The notes beneath the pieces were generated by a model, which made no database searches, was not told where the DNA came from, and was given only the letters and a program-made list of their open reading frames with translations. The position numbers and the translations under genes are program-made. Of a stretch of DNA of 45,308 nucleotides, positions 16,782-24,583 are shown piece by piece. The DNA comes from Mangrovicoccus algicola (GTDB taxonomy: Bacteria; Pseudomonadota; Alphaproteobacteria; Rhodobacterales; Rhodobacteraceae): assembly GCF_014903745.1 (NCBI RefSeq), contig NZ_JACVXA010000041.1, positions 1 to 45,308 on the forward strand, read 5' to 3'. Every line of letters begins with the position of its first letter. Position 1 is the first letter of the stretch.

Positions 16782-18077
16782 ATGGCGCGCAGCGCATTGA
16801 CCGGCACGCGCATCCGCGAACGCCGCACCCTGCTGGGACTGAAACAGGCGGATCTTGCCCGCGCGGTGGAGATCTCCCCTTCCTATCTCAACCTGATCGA
16901 GCATAACCGCCGCCGCATCGCGGGCAGGCTGCTTGCAGAGATCGCCCGCGCCCTGGGCGCCGATGTGGCGCAGCTGACCCGCGGCGCTGGGGCCGAGCTT
17001 GTCGATCAGCTCGGCCAGGCCGCCGCCGACCTGCCCGGGGCCGGGGCGGAGACGGGCCGGATCGACGAATTCACCGGCCGCTTTCCCGGCTGGGCGGCGC
17101 TGGTGCGCGACCAGCATCGCCGCATCGAGCAGCTGCAGGATCGCATCGAGGGACTCAGCGACCGGCTCAGCCACGATCCGCGCCTGGGATCGGCGATGCA
17201 CGAGGTTCTCTCCAAGGCCACGGCAATCCGCTCCGCCGCCTCCATCCTGGTGGAAACCGAGGATATCGACGAGGCCTGGCAGCGCCGCTTCCATCGCAAC
17301 CTGCAGGGCGACAGCCTGGCCCTGGCCGAAAGCGCCCAGGCCCTGACCGCCTTTCTCGACGGCGCGGGCGCGGCGCGCGCGGAACCCGCCACGCCCTGGG
17401 GAGAGCTGGAGCTTTTCCTGGAACGCCACCGGTTCCATTTCCCTGCGCTGGAGGCCGGGGCGCCCGTGGCCGCGCTTCTGGATGACGCTGCCGGCATGAG
17501 CGCGCCGGGGCGGTCGCTGACCCGCGCCTGGCTGGAGCGCTATCGCCGCGAGGCCGCGCTGCTGCCGCTGGACGAGGTGATCGCCGCGCTGGAGAGGGGG
17601 CAGGCCGCGCAGGCGCGGCTGGGCGCGGCGCGGGGCCTGCCGGTCACGCTGGTCCTGCGGCGCCTGGCCTCCGCGCCGCCGGTTCCGGGCCAGGACCCGG
17701 TCGGGCTGGTGGTCTGCGAGCCCGGCGGCGCAATCGCGCTGCGCAAGCCCGCCAGCGGCTTCCTGGTGCCGCGCACGGGATCCGCCTGCGCGCTCTGGCC
17801 GCTCTACGAGGCGCTCGGGGCCCCGGGGCGGCTGGTCTCGCGGCAGCTGCTGCACAGTTCCGGCAGCGGCAATCCGGTCAGGGCCTTCGCCGTCGCCGAG
17901 CCGCGCTGGCCTTTCGGGGCGGAGGGCCCCTGCCTGTCCGAGGGCTGGATGGCGCTGCTGCCGCAGCCCGGCGGCGACGGGGCCGGGGCGCTTCCGGTGG
18001 GCAGCGCCTGCCGGGTCTGCGTGCTGGCGGAGTGTCCGGCCCGCAGCGAACCCTCGGTCATGACCCCGGGGCTTTGA
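16782..18077 (+). CDS. Xre-family regulator with DUF2083-like C-terminus (short-chain acyl regulator type)
   Basis: A 431-residue putative DNA-binding regulator. Residues ~8-62 form an Xre helix-turn-helix (GTRIRERRTLLGLKQADLA, SPSYLNLIEHNRRRI). Residues ~105-125 (HRRIEQLQDRIEGLSDRL) could be a short coiled coil. The remainder resembles the DUF2083 'short-chain fatty acyl transcriptional regulator' group and ends in a cysteine cluster, Cys410, Cys413 and Cys418 (CRVC-x4-CPAR), as in that family. The zinc-peptidase (HEXXH) segment that many family members have in the middle is not visible. Relatives control acetate/propionate metabolism genes; the effector here is unknown. AAAGGA is well placed before the ATG. 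The downstream response-regulator operon has its own promoter overlapping this gene's stop codon. Confidence 0.85.
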   Translation: MARSALTGTRIRERRTLLGLKQADLARAVEISPSYLNLIEHNRRRIAGRLLAEIARALGADVAQLTRGAGAELVDQLGQAAADLPGAGAETGRIDEFTGRFPGWAALVRDQHRRIEQLQDRIEGLSDRLSHDPRLGSAMHEVLSKATAIRSAASILVETEDIDEAWQRRFHRNLQGDSLALAESAQALTAFLDGAGAARAEPATPWGELELFLERHRFHFPALEAGAPVAALLDDAAGMSAPGRSLTRAWLERYRREAALLPLDEVIAALERGQAAQARLGAARGLPVTLVLRRLASAPPVPGQDPVGLVVCEPGGAIALRKPASGFLVPRTGSACALWPLYEALGAPGRLVSRQLLHSSGSGNPVRAFAVAEPRWPFGAEGPCLSEGWMALLPQPGGDGAGALPVGSACRVCVLAECPARSEPSVMTPGL

Positions 18078-18102
18078 CAGGCCGCGGCAAAGCGGGGATA
18101 AC
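18074..18102 (+). promoter_or_regulatory. Promoter of the response regulator / SLC5-kinase operon
   Basis: A perfect -35 TTGACA (18074-18079), 17 bp, then GATAAC (18097-18102). The -35 box overlaps the stop codon of the upstream regulator gene. The start site would be near 18109, about 38 bases before the response-regulator ATG. Confidence 0.6.
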
Positions 18103-18146
18103 CGGCGGCGACGAATGAGAACGGGCCAGCCCGCGGAGGAGCGAGG

Positions 18147-18515
18147 ATGGGACGGCATGTCTTGCTGATCGAAGACGAACCCAACATCACCGAGGCGATG
18201 CGCTTCATCCTGGCGCGGGACGGCTGGACGGTCTCCAGCCATGCCGATGGCGCCACCGCCGTCGCGGCCGTGTCCCGGGCCCGGCCCGACGTGGTCGTGC
18301 TGGACGTGATGCTGCCGGGACGCTCGGGCTACGATATCCTGCGCGACCTGCGCGCCGATCCCGGCACGCGCCGCCTGCCGGTCATGATGCTGACCGCGCG
18401 CGGCCAGCTGCGCGACCGGGAACGCGCCGAAAGCTTCGGGGTCAGCCATTTCATGACCAAGCCCTTCTCCAACCAGGAGGTCCTGGAGACGCTCAACAGC
18501 CTGGTCGCGTCATGA
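18147..18515 (+). CDS. Receiver-only response regulator
   Basis: A 122-residue CheY-like protein with no output domain. The acidic pair is Glu9-Asp10-Glu11 (LLIEDEPNI), the phospho-acceptor is Asp53 (VVVLDVMLPG), the conserved Thr is at 83 (MMLTARG) and Lys105 is in FMTKPFS, so all receiver residues are present. It has an excellent ribosome site (GGAGGAGCGAGG). Its stop overlaps the start of the two-helix protein gene (ATGA), and that gene overlaps the SLC5-kinase start, so the three are translationally coupled. It is likely the phosphorylation partner of the kinase, acting by protein contact or as a phosphate shuttle. The partner protein is unknown. Confidence 0.92.
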   Translation: MGRHVLLIEDEPNITEAMRFILARDGWTVSSHADGATAVAAVSRARPDVVVLDVMLPGRSGYDILRDLRADPGTRRLPVMMLTARGQLRDRERAESFGVSHFMTKPFSNQEVLETLNSLVAS

Positions 18516-18856
18516 GCGCCGCGCGCCCGCCGGTTTTCCTGGAGCGCCAGTCCTACCGGCACAGGCGCCTGATCGATGCCTCGCGGGTGGTGCCGGTCTT
18601 CGGGCTGATGCTGTTCCTGGTGCCGCTGCTCTGGCCGCAGCCGCAGCCGGAGGCGCAGGGCGCGCCGGGGCAGGTCGCGCTGGCGGGCAGGGGGCTCTAC
18701 CTGTTTCTCGCCTGGGGCGGGCTGGTCGCGGTCACCGCGCTGATCTCGCAGCGGCTGCGGTCGCGCCTGGCCGCGGCGGCGCCGCCCCCGGCGCGCACCG
18801 GCGGCGAGGCCGCTGAAGGGGTTTCGGACGGGGCGGGGGGGGCGGATGTCCTTTGA
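18512..18856 (+). CDS. Small two-helix membrane protein of the SLC5-kinase operon
   Basis: A 114-residue protein of unknown family. Two hydrophobic helices are visible, about 29-45 (VVPVFGLMLFLVPLLW) and about 65-84 (LYLFLAWGGLVAVTALIS), with a basic N-terminus (ERQSYRHRRLIDASR) and a disordered Ala/Gly-rich tail. It overlaps the receiver gene by four bases and the SLC5-kinase gene by 11, so all three are probably made together. An accessory or assembly subunit of the SLC5 transporter-kinase is the natural guess, by analogy with the small DUF485/DUF4212 partners of acetate-type SLC5 transporters, but the sequence alone does not establish it. Confidence 0.85.
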   Translation: MSAARPPVFLERQSYRHRRLIDASRVVPVFGLMLFLVPLLWPQPQPEAQGAPGQVALAGRGLYLFLAWGGLVAVTALISQRLRSRLAAAAPPPARTGGEAAEGVSDGAGGADVL

Positions 18857-21527
18857 CCTGCTGGTCTCGGTCTCGCTGGTCTATGTCGGCTTCCTCTTCG
18901 GCATCGCCTACTGGGCCGAGCGCCGCGCGCGCCGCGGCGGGGTGCGCTGGCTGCGCTCGCCGCTGGTCTACACGCTGTCGCTGTCGATCTATTGCACCGC
19001 CTGGACCTTCTACGGCGCGGTCGGCTATGCGAGCCGTTCTGGGCTGGAATTCCTGACGATCTATATCGGCCCGTCGCTGGTGCTGTTCGGCTGGTGGTGG
19101 ATCCTGCGCAAGCTGGTGCGGATCGGCCGGTCCCAGCGGATCACCTCCATCGCCGACCTCATCTCCTCGCGCTACGGCAAATCCGCCATGCTGGGCGGCA
19201 TCGTCACGCTGATCGCGGTGGTGGGCACCACGCCCTATATCGCGCTGCAGCTGCAATCGGTGACGCTCAGCTTCGGCGTCTTCGCCGAGGGCGCGCCCGG
19301 AAGCTTCCCGGTGCCCGACCAGAGGCCCACGGCGATCTGGGTGGCCGGGGGCATGGCGGTCTTCGCCATCCTGTTCGGCACGCGCAATGTCGATGCAAAC
19401 GAACGCCATCACGGCGTGGTGACGGCCATCGCGGCGGAGGCGCTGGTCAAGCTCTTCGCGCTTCTGGCGGTGGGGATCTTCATCGTCTGGGGGGTGGCCG
19501 GGGGGATCGGTCCGGTGGCCGAGCGCATCGACGCCTCCTCCCTGGCGCGCATCCCGCTGGATCGCGGCCGCTGGCTTGCGCTGATCTTCGTCTCGGGGGC
19601 GGCGCTCCTGGTGCTGCCGCGGATGTTCCAGGTGCTGGTCGTGGAGAACGAGGACGAGCGCCACCTGGCCACGGCCTCCTGGGCCTTCCCGCTCTACCTG
19701 GCGCTGATGAGCGTCTTCGTCATCCCCATCGCGGCGGTGGGCATGTCGGAACTGCCCTCCTGGGCCAATCCCGACCTCTTCGTGCTGACCCTGCCGCTGG
19801 CGCACGGGCAGGACATGCTGGCGCTGCTGGCCTTTCTCGGCGGCTTCTCCTCGGCCACGTCCATGGTGATCGTCGCGGCGATCGCATTGGCGACGATGAT
19901 TTCCAACCATATCGTGCTGCCGCTGTGGCTGTCGCTGCGCAAGGGCGCGCCGGGCAACCTGCGGCTGGTCCTGCTCAGCGCGCGGCGGCTGGCGATCGCC
20001 GGGGTGCTGGGGCTGGGCTATGTCTATTACGTCTGGTCCGGCGGCGGGCGCGAACTGGCGGCGATCGGCATCATCAGCTTCGTCGGCGTGGTGCAGGTCA
20101 TGCCCGCCGCGGTGGGCGGCATCTTCTGGCGCGGCGCCACGCGGCGCGGCGCGGCGGCGGGGGTGCTGCTGGGGGCGGCGGTCTGGGCCTATACGCTGTT
20201 CCTGCCCAGTTTCGGCCATGGCGTCATCCTGCCGGACCGGCTTTTCGCCCAGGGGCCCTTCGGCATCGGCTGGCTGCGTCCGCAGGCGCTGTTCGGCATC
20301 GAGGGGCTCGACCCGGTCGTGCATGCGGTGATCTGGTCCATGGCGGCCAATTGCACCGCCTTCCTGCTGGGCTCGATCACCGCCTTTCCCGCACCGCTGG
20401 AACGCTTGCAGGGGGCGCAGTTCGTCAATGTCTACGATCATTCCCAGGGGCCGCGCGGCTGGAGCCAGTCGCGCGCGGAGGCGGAGGACCTGCTGATCAT
20501 GGCCCAGCGGATCCTCGGTCCGCGCCAGGCGCAGGACCTGTTCGCCGGGGAAGCGCGGCGGCAGGGCAAGGCGGGGTTCCTGCCGGATACCTCCCCGGAT
20601 TTCCTGGACCGGCTGGAGCGGGAACTGGCCGGGTCGGTCGGCGCCGCCACGGCGCATGCGATGATCGGCCAGATCGCGATCGGCACCGCCGTCTCGGTCG
20701 AGGACCTGATGGCCGTCGCGGGGGAGGCGGCGCAGATCCTCGAACATTCCATCCAGCTGCAGGCCAAGTCCGACGAGCTGAGCCGCACCGCGCGGCAGCT
20801 GCGCGAGGCGAACCGCAAGCTGACGGAACTGTCGGTGCAGAAGGATTCCTTTCTCGGCCAGATCAGCCATGAATTGCGCACGCCCATGACCTCGATCCGG
20901 TCCTTCTCGGAGATCCTGATGGATGGCGAGGGCATGGATCCCGGGGCGCGGCAGCGGTTTGCCGCGATCATCCATGACGAGGCGGAGCGGCTGACCCGGC
21001 TTCTGGACGCGCTGCTGGATCTCAGCGTGCTGGAACACGGGCAGGCGCCGCTGAACTGCGAGACGGTGCGGCTGCGCGACCTGATCGGGCGGGCCGTGGC
21101 GGCGACGGGCTCCGTCGGGCCGGGGGCGGGGCTGGCCGTGCGCCGCGAGATACTGGAGGAGGATGTGGTGCTGCGCACCGATGCCGACCGGCTGGCGCAG
21201 GTCTTCATCAACATCATCGCCAATGCCCGGAAGTATTGCGATGCCGACGAGCCGCAGCTGCGCATCGTGGTTCAGCGCCACGGCGCCCGGCTCACGGTGG
21301 ATTTCATCGACAATGGCAGCGGCATCCGGCCGCGGGATCAGGGCGTCATCTTCGAGAAGTTCTCCCGCCTGTCCGACCAGTCCGCGGCCGGCAGTGCCGG
21401 GCTGGGCCTGGCGATCTGCCGCGAGATCCTGCAGAAGCTCGGCGGGTCCATCGCCTATCTGCCCGGCCAGGGCGGGGCGGCCTTCCGCGTCACGCTGCCG
21501 CTGGATATTTCCGCCTGTGCCGCCTGA
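18846..21527 (+). CDS. Hybrid SLC5 transporter-like / STAC / sensor histidine kinase (CbrA type)
   Basis: An 893-residue membrane kinase. Residues ~1-510 form a sodium:solute symporter (SLC5) domain of about 12-13 helices. Residues ~545-615 fit the STAC domain that links SLC5 to kinases (AEDLLIMAQRILGPRQAQ, ELAGSVGAATAHAMIG). A coiled-coil linker (QAKSDELSRTARQLREANRKL) leads to the DHp helix with the phospho-acceptor His675 in QISHELRTPMTSI. The ATPase domain has the N-box FINIIANARKY near 787, DNGSGI near 821 and GLGLAIC near 850. The layout matches CbrA/CrbS-like kinases that sense or transport a carbon substrate. Unlike hybrid CrbS versions there is no attached receiver; the receiver is the separate gene two positions upstream. 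The substrate is unknown; acetate, amino acids and related solutes are possible. Confidence 0.93.
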   Translation: MSFDLLVSVSLVYVGFLFGIAYWAERRARRGGVRWLRSPLVYTLSLSIYCTAWTFYGAVGYASRSGLEFLTIYIGPSLVLFGWWWILRKLVRIGRSQRITSIADLISSRYGKSAMLGGIVTLIAVVGTTPYIALQLQSVTLSFGVFAEGAPGSFPVPDQRPTAIWVAGGMAVFAILFGTRNVDANERHHGVVTAIAAEALVKLFALLAVGIFIVWGVAGGIGPVAERIDASSLARIPLDRGRWLALIFVSGAALLVLPRMFQVLVVENEDERHLATASWAFPLYLALMSVFVIPIAAVGMSELPSWANPDLFVLTLPLAHGQDMLALLAFLGGFSSATSMVIVAAIALATMISNHIVLPLWLSLRKGAPGNLRLVLLSARRLAIAGVLGLGYVYYVWSGGGRELAAIGIISFVGVVQVMPAAVGGIFWRGATRRGAAAGVLLGAAVWAYTLFLPSFGHGVILPDRLFAQGPFGIGWLRPQALFGIEGLDPVVHAVIWSMAANCTAFLLGSITAFPAPLERLQGAQFVNVYDHSQGPRGWSQSRAEAEDLLIMAQRILGPRQAQDLFAGEARRQGKAGFLPDTSPDFLDRLERELAGSVGAATAHAMIGQIAIGTAVSVEDLMAVAGEAAQILEHSIQLQAKSDELSRTARQLREANRKLTELSVQKDSFLGQISHELRTPMTSIRSFSEILMDGEGMDPGARQRFAAIIHDEAERLTRLLDALLDLSVLEHGQAPLNCETVRLRDLIGRAVAATGSVGPGAGLAVRREILEEDVVLRTDADRLAQVFINIIANARKYCDADEPQLRIVVQRHGARLTVDFIDNGSGIRPRDQGVIFEKFSRLSDQSAAGSAGLGLAICREILQKLGGSIAYLPGQGGAAFRVTLPLDISACAA

Positions 21528-21570
21528 AAGAGCCGCGCGGCTTTAACCTTTGGTAACTGCGTTCGGGGCA

Positions 21571-21589
21571 GGTTGCTGCAACAGCAACC
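21571..21589 (+). promoter_or_regulatory. 19-base perfect inverted repeat just before the FliM-like gene
   Basis: GGTTGCTG (21571-21578), CAA, CAGCAACC (21582-21589). It sits 44 bases after the kinase stop and ends 11 bases before the ATG at 21601, where a ribosome site would normally lie; no Shine-Dalgarno is visible. It may be an operator, a translation-controlling hairpin, or a weak terminator (CCTTT follows). Confidence 0.55.
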
Positions 21590-21600
21590 CTTTCCGGCCG

Positions 21601-22761
21601 ATGTCGAACGAAACCCACGCCAGAATCATCCACAGCATGACCCTTGCCGGGCGCGCCCCGCCGGAATTCGGCGAGGTGAGCCCGGCCAAGGCATTGCGCC
21701 TGGCCCTGGCCAAGGCGGGACAGGAAGTGCTGCAGCAGGTCGTGACTGGCTCGGGACTGGAGGAGCTGAAGCTGCCCATCGACAAGGTGGCCGACCAGCT
21801 TCCCGAAGCCGCGCTGGTGCTGGAACTCTCGGGCCCGCGCGGCAAGCGCGGGCTGATCGCGCTGGACCGGGGGCTGGTCTTTGCCATCACCGAGTCGCTG
21901 ACCACCGGCCATGTCAATGGCGGCCCCGTGCCGGACCGGCTGCCGACGCGCACCGATGCATTGCTGTGCCGCCGGTTCCTGGTGATGATGATGACCGTCT
22001 TCGCCGCGCGGCTGGTCGGGCATCCGGCGTCGGACTGGGCCACCGGTTTCGTCCCCGAGGAGAAGATCGAGGATCTGCGCCGTCTGCCGGTGACGATGGA
22101 GGACGTGCCCTATCGCATGCTGGTGATGGAGACGGATATTGCGCTGGGAACGCGGCTTGGCCAGATCTGCATCCTCGTGCCTTGGGACGACATGAGCCTG
22201 GAGCCGGTTGCCGCGCTGGAGGATCACGGCGCCGAGGACCGTGCCCGCGCCTGGAGCAGCGCGCTGGAAGCCGCGGTGATGGGCTGCGACATCGAGATGA
22301 CGGCCGTGCTGCATCGCGCGCAGATGACGGTGGCCGAATTGCGGGCATTGCAGCCCGGATCGCTGATCCGACTGCCCGCGGGCGCGCTCGGCCGCGCCGT
22401 GCTGGAGACCGCGGACGGGCAGAAGGTCTTTTCCGGGCGGCTCGGCGATCTGGATGGCTATCGTGCGGTGATGGTCGAGGACCTGCCCGGCGCCCCGTCA
22501 GGCCCGCCGGAAAGCCCCGGGGACCCGGGCGCGCCGTCGCTGCCCGATACCGGGATGGTCGATGCGATGGCGATGGCCGCGCCGGGCAACCTGGAGATGC
22601 CCGCCTTCGACGAGGGCGCGGCGGAGGAGATGCCCCCGCTGGATTTCGACGCGATCGAAGCGGGGGAGGCGCTGCCCGAGCTGGACGGCGACTTCCCGGC
22701 GATGGATCTGGGCGGGCTCAACATGGACGATCTGGACGACATGCCCGAAACCATCGAGTGA
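21601..22761 (+). CDS. Stand-alone FliM/FliN (SpoA) family protein with acidic tail
   Basis: A 386-residue cytosolic protein. Residues ~40-215 resemble the FliM middle (CheC-like) domain, for example PTRTDALLCRRFLVMMMTVFA. Residues ~235-300 form a FliN/SpoA C-terminal fold (VLHRAQMTVAELRALQPGSLIRLP ... GRLGDLDGYRAVMVED). The last ~85 residues are an acidic, Asp/Glu/Met-rich low-complexity tail (LPELDGDFPAMDLGGLNMDD). The N-terminal CheY-binding EIDALL motif of true FliM is not visible. No flagellar or chemotaxis gene is in the window; the neighbours are the SLC5-kinase operon upstream and a sulfur module convergent downstream. The start has no good ribosome site; I chose 21601 because earlier in-frame codons read into the inverted repeat. 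Role unknown. Confidence 0.82.
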   Translation: MSNETHARIIHSMTLAGRAPPEFGEVSPAKALRLALAKAGQEVLQQVVTGSGLEELKLPIDKVADQLPEAALVLELSGPRGKRGLIALDRGLVFAITESLTTGHVNGGPVPDRLPTRTDALLCRRFLVMMMTVFAARLVGHPASDWATGFVPEEKIEDLRRLPVTMEDVPYRMLVMETDIALGTRLGQICILVPWDDMSLEPVAALEDHGAEDRARAWSSALEAAVMGCDIEMTAVLHRAQMTVAELRALQPGSLIRLPAGALGRAVLETADGQKVFSGRLGDLDGYRAVMVEDLPGAPSGPPESPGDPGAPSLPDTGMVDAMAMAAPGNLEMPAFDEGAAEEMPPLDFDAIEAGEALPELDGDFPAMDLGGLNMDDLDDMPETIE

Positions 22762-22778
22762 CCGCGCCCCGCCCCGGC

Positions 22779-23204
22779 CTAGCCGCGGGCGGCGGCGTCC
22801 AGATAGGGGCGCAGGCCGCCCAGGTCATAGCCCGCGGCGCGTGCGGCGGCCAGGATGTCGTCCACCGGCATCCGCGGCGCCATGGCCAGGGCCCAGGCCA
22901 CGGAGGACCGGTTGCCGGAGCGGCAATAGGCGAAGACCGGACCTTGCGCATCCTCCAGCGCCTCGCGCTGGACGGGGACGGCCTCTTCTCCCAGCGTGCC
23001 GCCCTCGACGGGGTTGTGCACGAAGGTCATTCCGGCGGCTTCCACCGCGGCGCGCAGCGCCTCGGCCTGCAGGCCGGGCGGCACTTCATGATCGGGACGG
23101 TTGCAGATGACGGTGGTGAACCCGGCCGCTTTCAGGGCGGCCACGTCCTCGGTCGAGATCTGCGGCGAAACGGCGTAATCGGGGGTGAGATGAGCGATCT
23201 GCAT
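22779..23204 (-). CDS. TIGR01244/DUF442 family phosphatase-like or sulfur transferase protein
   Basis: A 141-residue protein with a dual-specificity-phosphatase-like fold. The P-loop CRSGNRS starts near residue 94 (VFAYCRSGNRSSVAWALA), with the catalytic Cys and Arg. The N-terminus (LTPDYAVSPQISTEDVAALKAAGFTTVICNRPDHE) is the DUF442 opening seen in Blh/PRF proteins and similar to the phosphatase-like part of persulfide dioxygenase-rhodanese fusions. In the BigR-type operons of other proteobacteria such a domain sits with two YeeE/YedE-type permease genes and works in sulfide or persulfide detoxification. The same pair lies directly upstream here, 9 bp away, supporting that role. The actual reaction is not known. 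Confidence 0.88.
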   Translation of the reverse strand: MQIAHLTPDYAVSPQISTEDVAALKAAGFTTVICNRPDHEVPPGLQAEALRAAVEAAGMTFVHNPVEGGTLGEEAVPVQREALEDAQGPVFAYCRSGNRSSVAWALAMAPRMPVDDILAAARAAGYDLGGLRPYLDAAARG

Positions 23205-23213
23205 GGCCCTGAT

Positions 23214-23651
23214 CTAGCCTGTCGCCGGCCCTGCGTCCAGCCTGCGCCGCAGCCGCGGCATCAGGGCCATCGCGGCGATCATCGATCCGGTGAACAGCCA
23301 CAGGCGCGGGTCTGCGTAGCCGATCGAGGCCAGGGCCGGGCCGGGGCAGAGACCCGCCATGCCCCAGCCCGTCCCGAACAGCACCGATCCCGCGATCAGC
23401 GGGCGGTCGATCACCTGCGGCGGCGGGGCGGGAAAGCGCGGCGCCAGAAGCGGCCGGCGCCCGGCGCTCAGACGCCAGGCCGCCGCCATGGGCAGGACCG
23501 CGCCGCCCAGCACGAAACCCAGCGTCGGGTCCCAGGCGCCGAAGACATCCAGCCATCCCAGCACCTTCGCCGGATCGGTCATGCCCGAAACCATGAGCCC
23601 CAGTCCGAAAAGCGCGCCCGAGACAAGGCCGACCAGGTGCCGCGCGTTCAT
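23214..23651 (-). CDS. YeeE/YedE-type half permease (DUF6691, PmpB-like)
   Basis: A 145-residue integral membrane protein with about four helices and the family's conserved GALFGLGLMVSGMTDPAKVLGWLD, and the mid-protein LFGTGWGMAGLCPGPALASIG, which contains the conserved Cys in a G-x-CPGP loop used by YeeE-type thiosulfate/sulfur transporters. Its start overlaps the stop of the upstream half-permease (ATGA). Together the pair equals one full YeeE transporter. It presumably moves sulfur-containing ions or persulfide-type species across the inner membrane. Confidence 0.9.
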   Translation of the reverse strand: MNARHLVGLVSGALFGLGLMVSGMTDPAKVLGWLDVFGAWDPTLGFVLGGAVLPMAAAWRLSAGRRPLLAPRFPAPPPQVIDRPLIAGSVLFGTGWGMAGLCPGPALASIGYADPRLWLFTGSMIAAMALMPRLRRRLDAGPATG

Positions 23652-24079
23652 GACAGCCCCAGGAGGTGACGCACCGCCAGAAGGCTGATCCCTCCAGCCG
23701 CCAGATAGGCTACGGTGGCCGCGATCCCGCGCCGCGACAGCCGCGAGATGCCGCACACCCCGTGCCCTGAGGTGCAGCCATTGGCCAGCCGCGTGCCGAA
23801 GCCCACCAGCAGCCCGGCCAGGATCAGCAGGACCGGGCTGTCCACGGGGGTGATCTGCGGTGCGCCGCCGCGGATCAGCACCACGATCAGCGGCGCGCCG
23901 ACCAGCCCGGCGAGAAAGGCCGCCCTTTCGCCCAGATCGGCCCGCCCGCTGCCGTCCACCGCGCCGCCCAGGATGCCGCTGGCCCCCATGATGCGCCCGT
24001 TGCCCCAAAGCAGCAGCACCGCCGCCGCCCCGATCATCAGCCCTCCGGCCAGCCCGGCCGCCCATTCCGCCTGCATCAT
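23648..24079 (-). CDS. YeeE/YedE-type half permease (PmpA-like)
   Basis: A 143-residue membrane protein with about four helices. The first conserved loop is GNGRIMGASGILGGAVDG near residue 26 and the second is LVGFGTRLANGCTSGHGVCGISRLSRRG near residue 92, which contains the conserved Cys-Thr-Ser-Gly-His that marks the family. I start at the first of two adjacent ATGs (24079); AAGGA lies about six bases upstream. It is first in the three-gene operon half-permease A, half-permease B, DUF442 protein, with a good promoter upstream. Confidence 0.9.
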   Translation of the reverse strand: MMQAEWAAGLAGGLMIGAAAVLLLWGNGRIMGASGILGGAVDGSGRADLGERAAFLAGLVGAPLIVVLIRGGAPQITPVDSPVLLILAGLLVGFGTRLANGCTSGHGVCGISRLSRRGIAATVAYLAAGGISLLAVRHLLGLS

Positions 24080-24110
24080 GCCCGTTCCTTCCGCATCCGG
24101 TCGCGCCGGA

Positions 24111-24139
24111 GGCATAAGCGATGTCGAATGCGTGCTCAA
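24111..24139 (-). promoter_or_regulatory. Promoter of the YeeE/YedE-DUF442 operon
   Basis: On the minus strand TTGAGC (24139-24134), 17 bp, TATGCC (24116-24111), leading to the ATG at 24079. An imperfect palindrome, TCGA-ATGCG...GCGCG-TCGA at 24124-24149, overlaps the -35 box and could be an operator. No regulator gene is adjacent. Confidence 0.5.
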
Positions 24140-24296
24140 TGCGCGTCGACTTGATCCTGCGCAAGGCCGGGCGGTTTGGAATCGGGCAGGATTGTGGCAT
24201 CGTGACGGCGGCGCATCCGGACGGCAGAGGCCGGGGCCGCAGGGGACGGGCAGGCGCGGCACATGCCGCGCGGATCTCATCAAGGGGAGGATGATC

Positions 24297-24515
24297 ATGA
24301 CGCTGTTTCCGACCGACCTGCATCGCCACATGGAGCGCATCCGCGCGGTGGCCGGCACGGGCGATGCCGATACCCGCCGCCTGTTCACCGAGGTCCAGGA
24401 CCTGATCGCCGCGCTGGAGGCGCGCGCCGCGCCCGTGCCTGCCGGGCTGCGCGAGATCCGGGCCGACCTGGAGGCCGAGATCCTAGAGGAATTCTACGAC
24501 AACATGCCGGTCTGA
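24297..24515 (+). CDS. Small hypothetical protein upstream of hisF
   Basis: A 72-residue helical, soluble protein (MTLFPTDLHRHMERIRAV ... DTRRLFTEVQDLIAALEAR ... LEAEILEEFYDNMPV) with no signal peptide or helix long enough to span a membrane. AAGGGGAGG at 24282-24290 fits the ATG at 24297 best; the ATG at 24291 would have no spacing. It lies 68 bases before hisF on the same strand and may be cotranscribed. Unrecognised; the pattern of heptad-like Leu suggests a short helical hairpin. Confidence 0.7.
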   Translation: MTLFPTDLHRHMERIRAVAGTGDADTRRLFTEVQDLIAALEARAAPVPAGLREIRADLEAEILEEFYDNMPV

Positions 24516-24583
24516 ACCGCCGCCGGGCCCCGCGCCGCGGATCCGGGCTTTCCTTCGGGCGGGCGGGAGGCTAGAGCGGGGCC

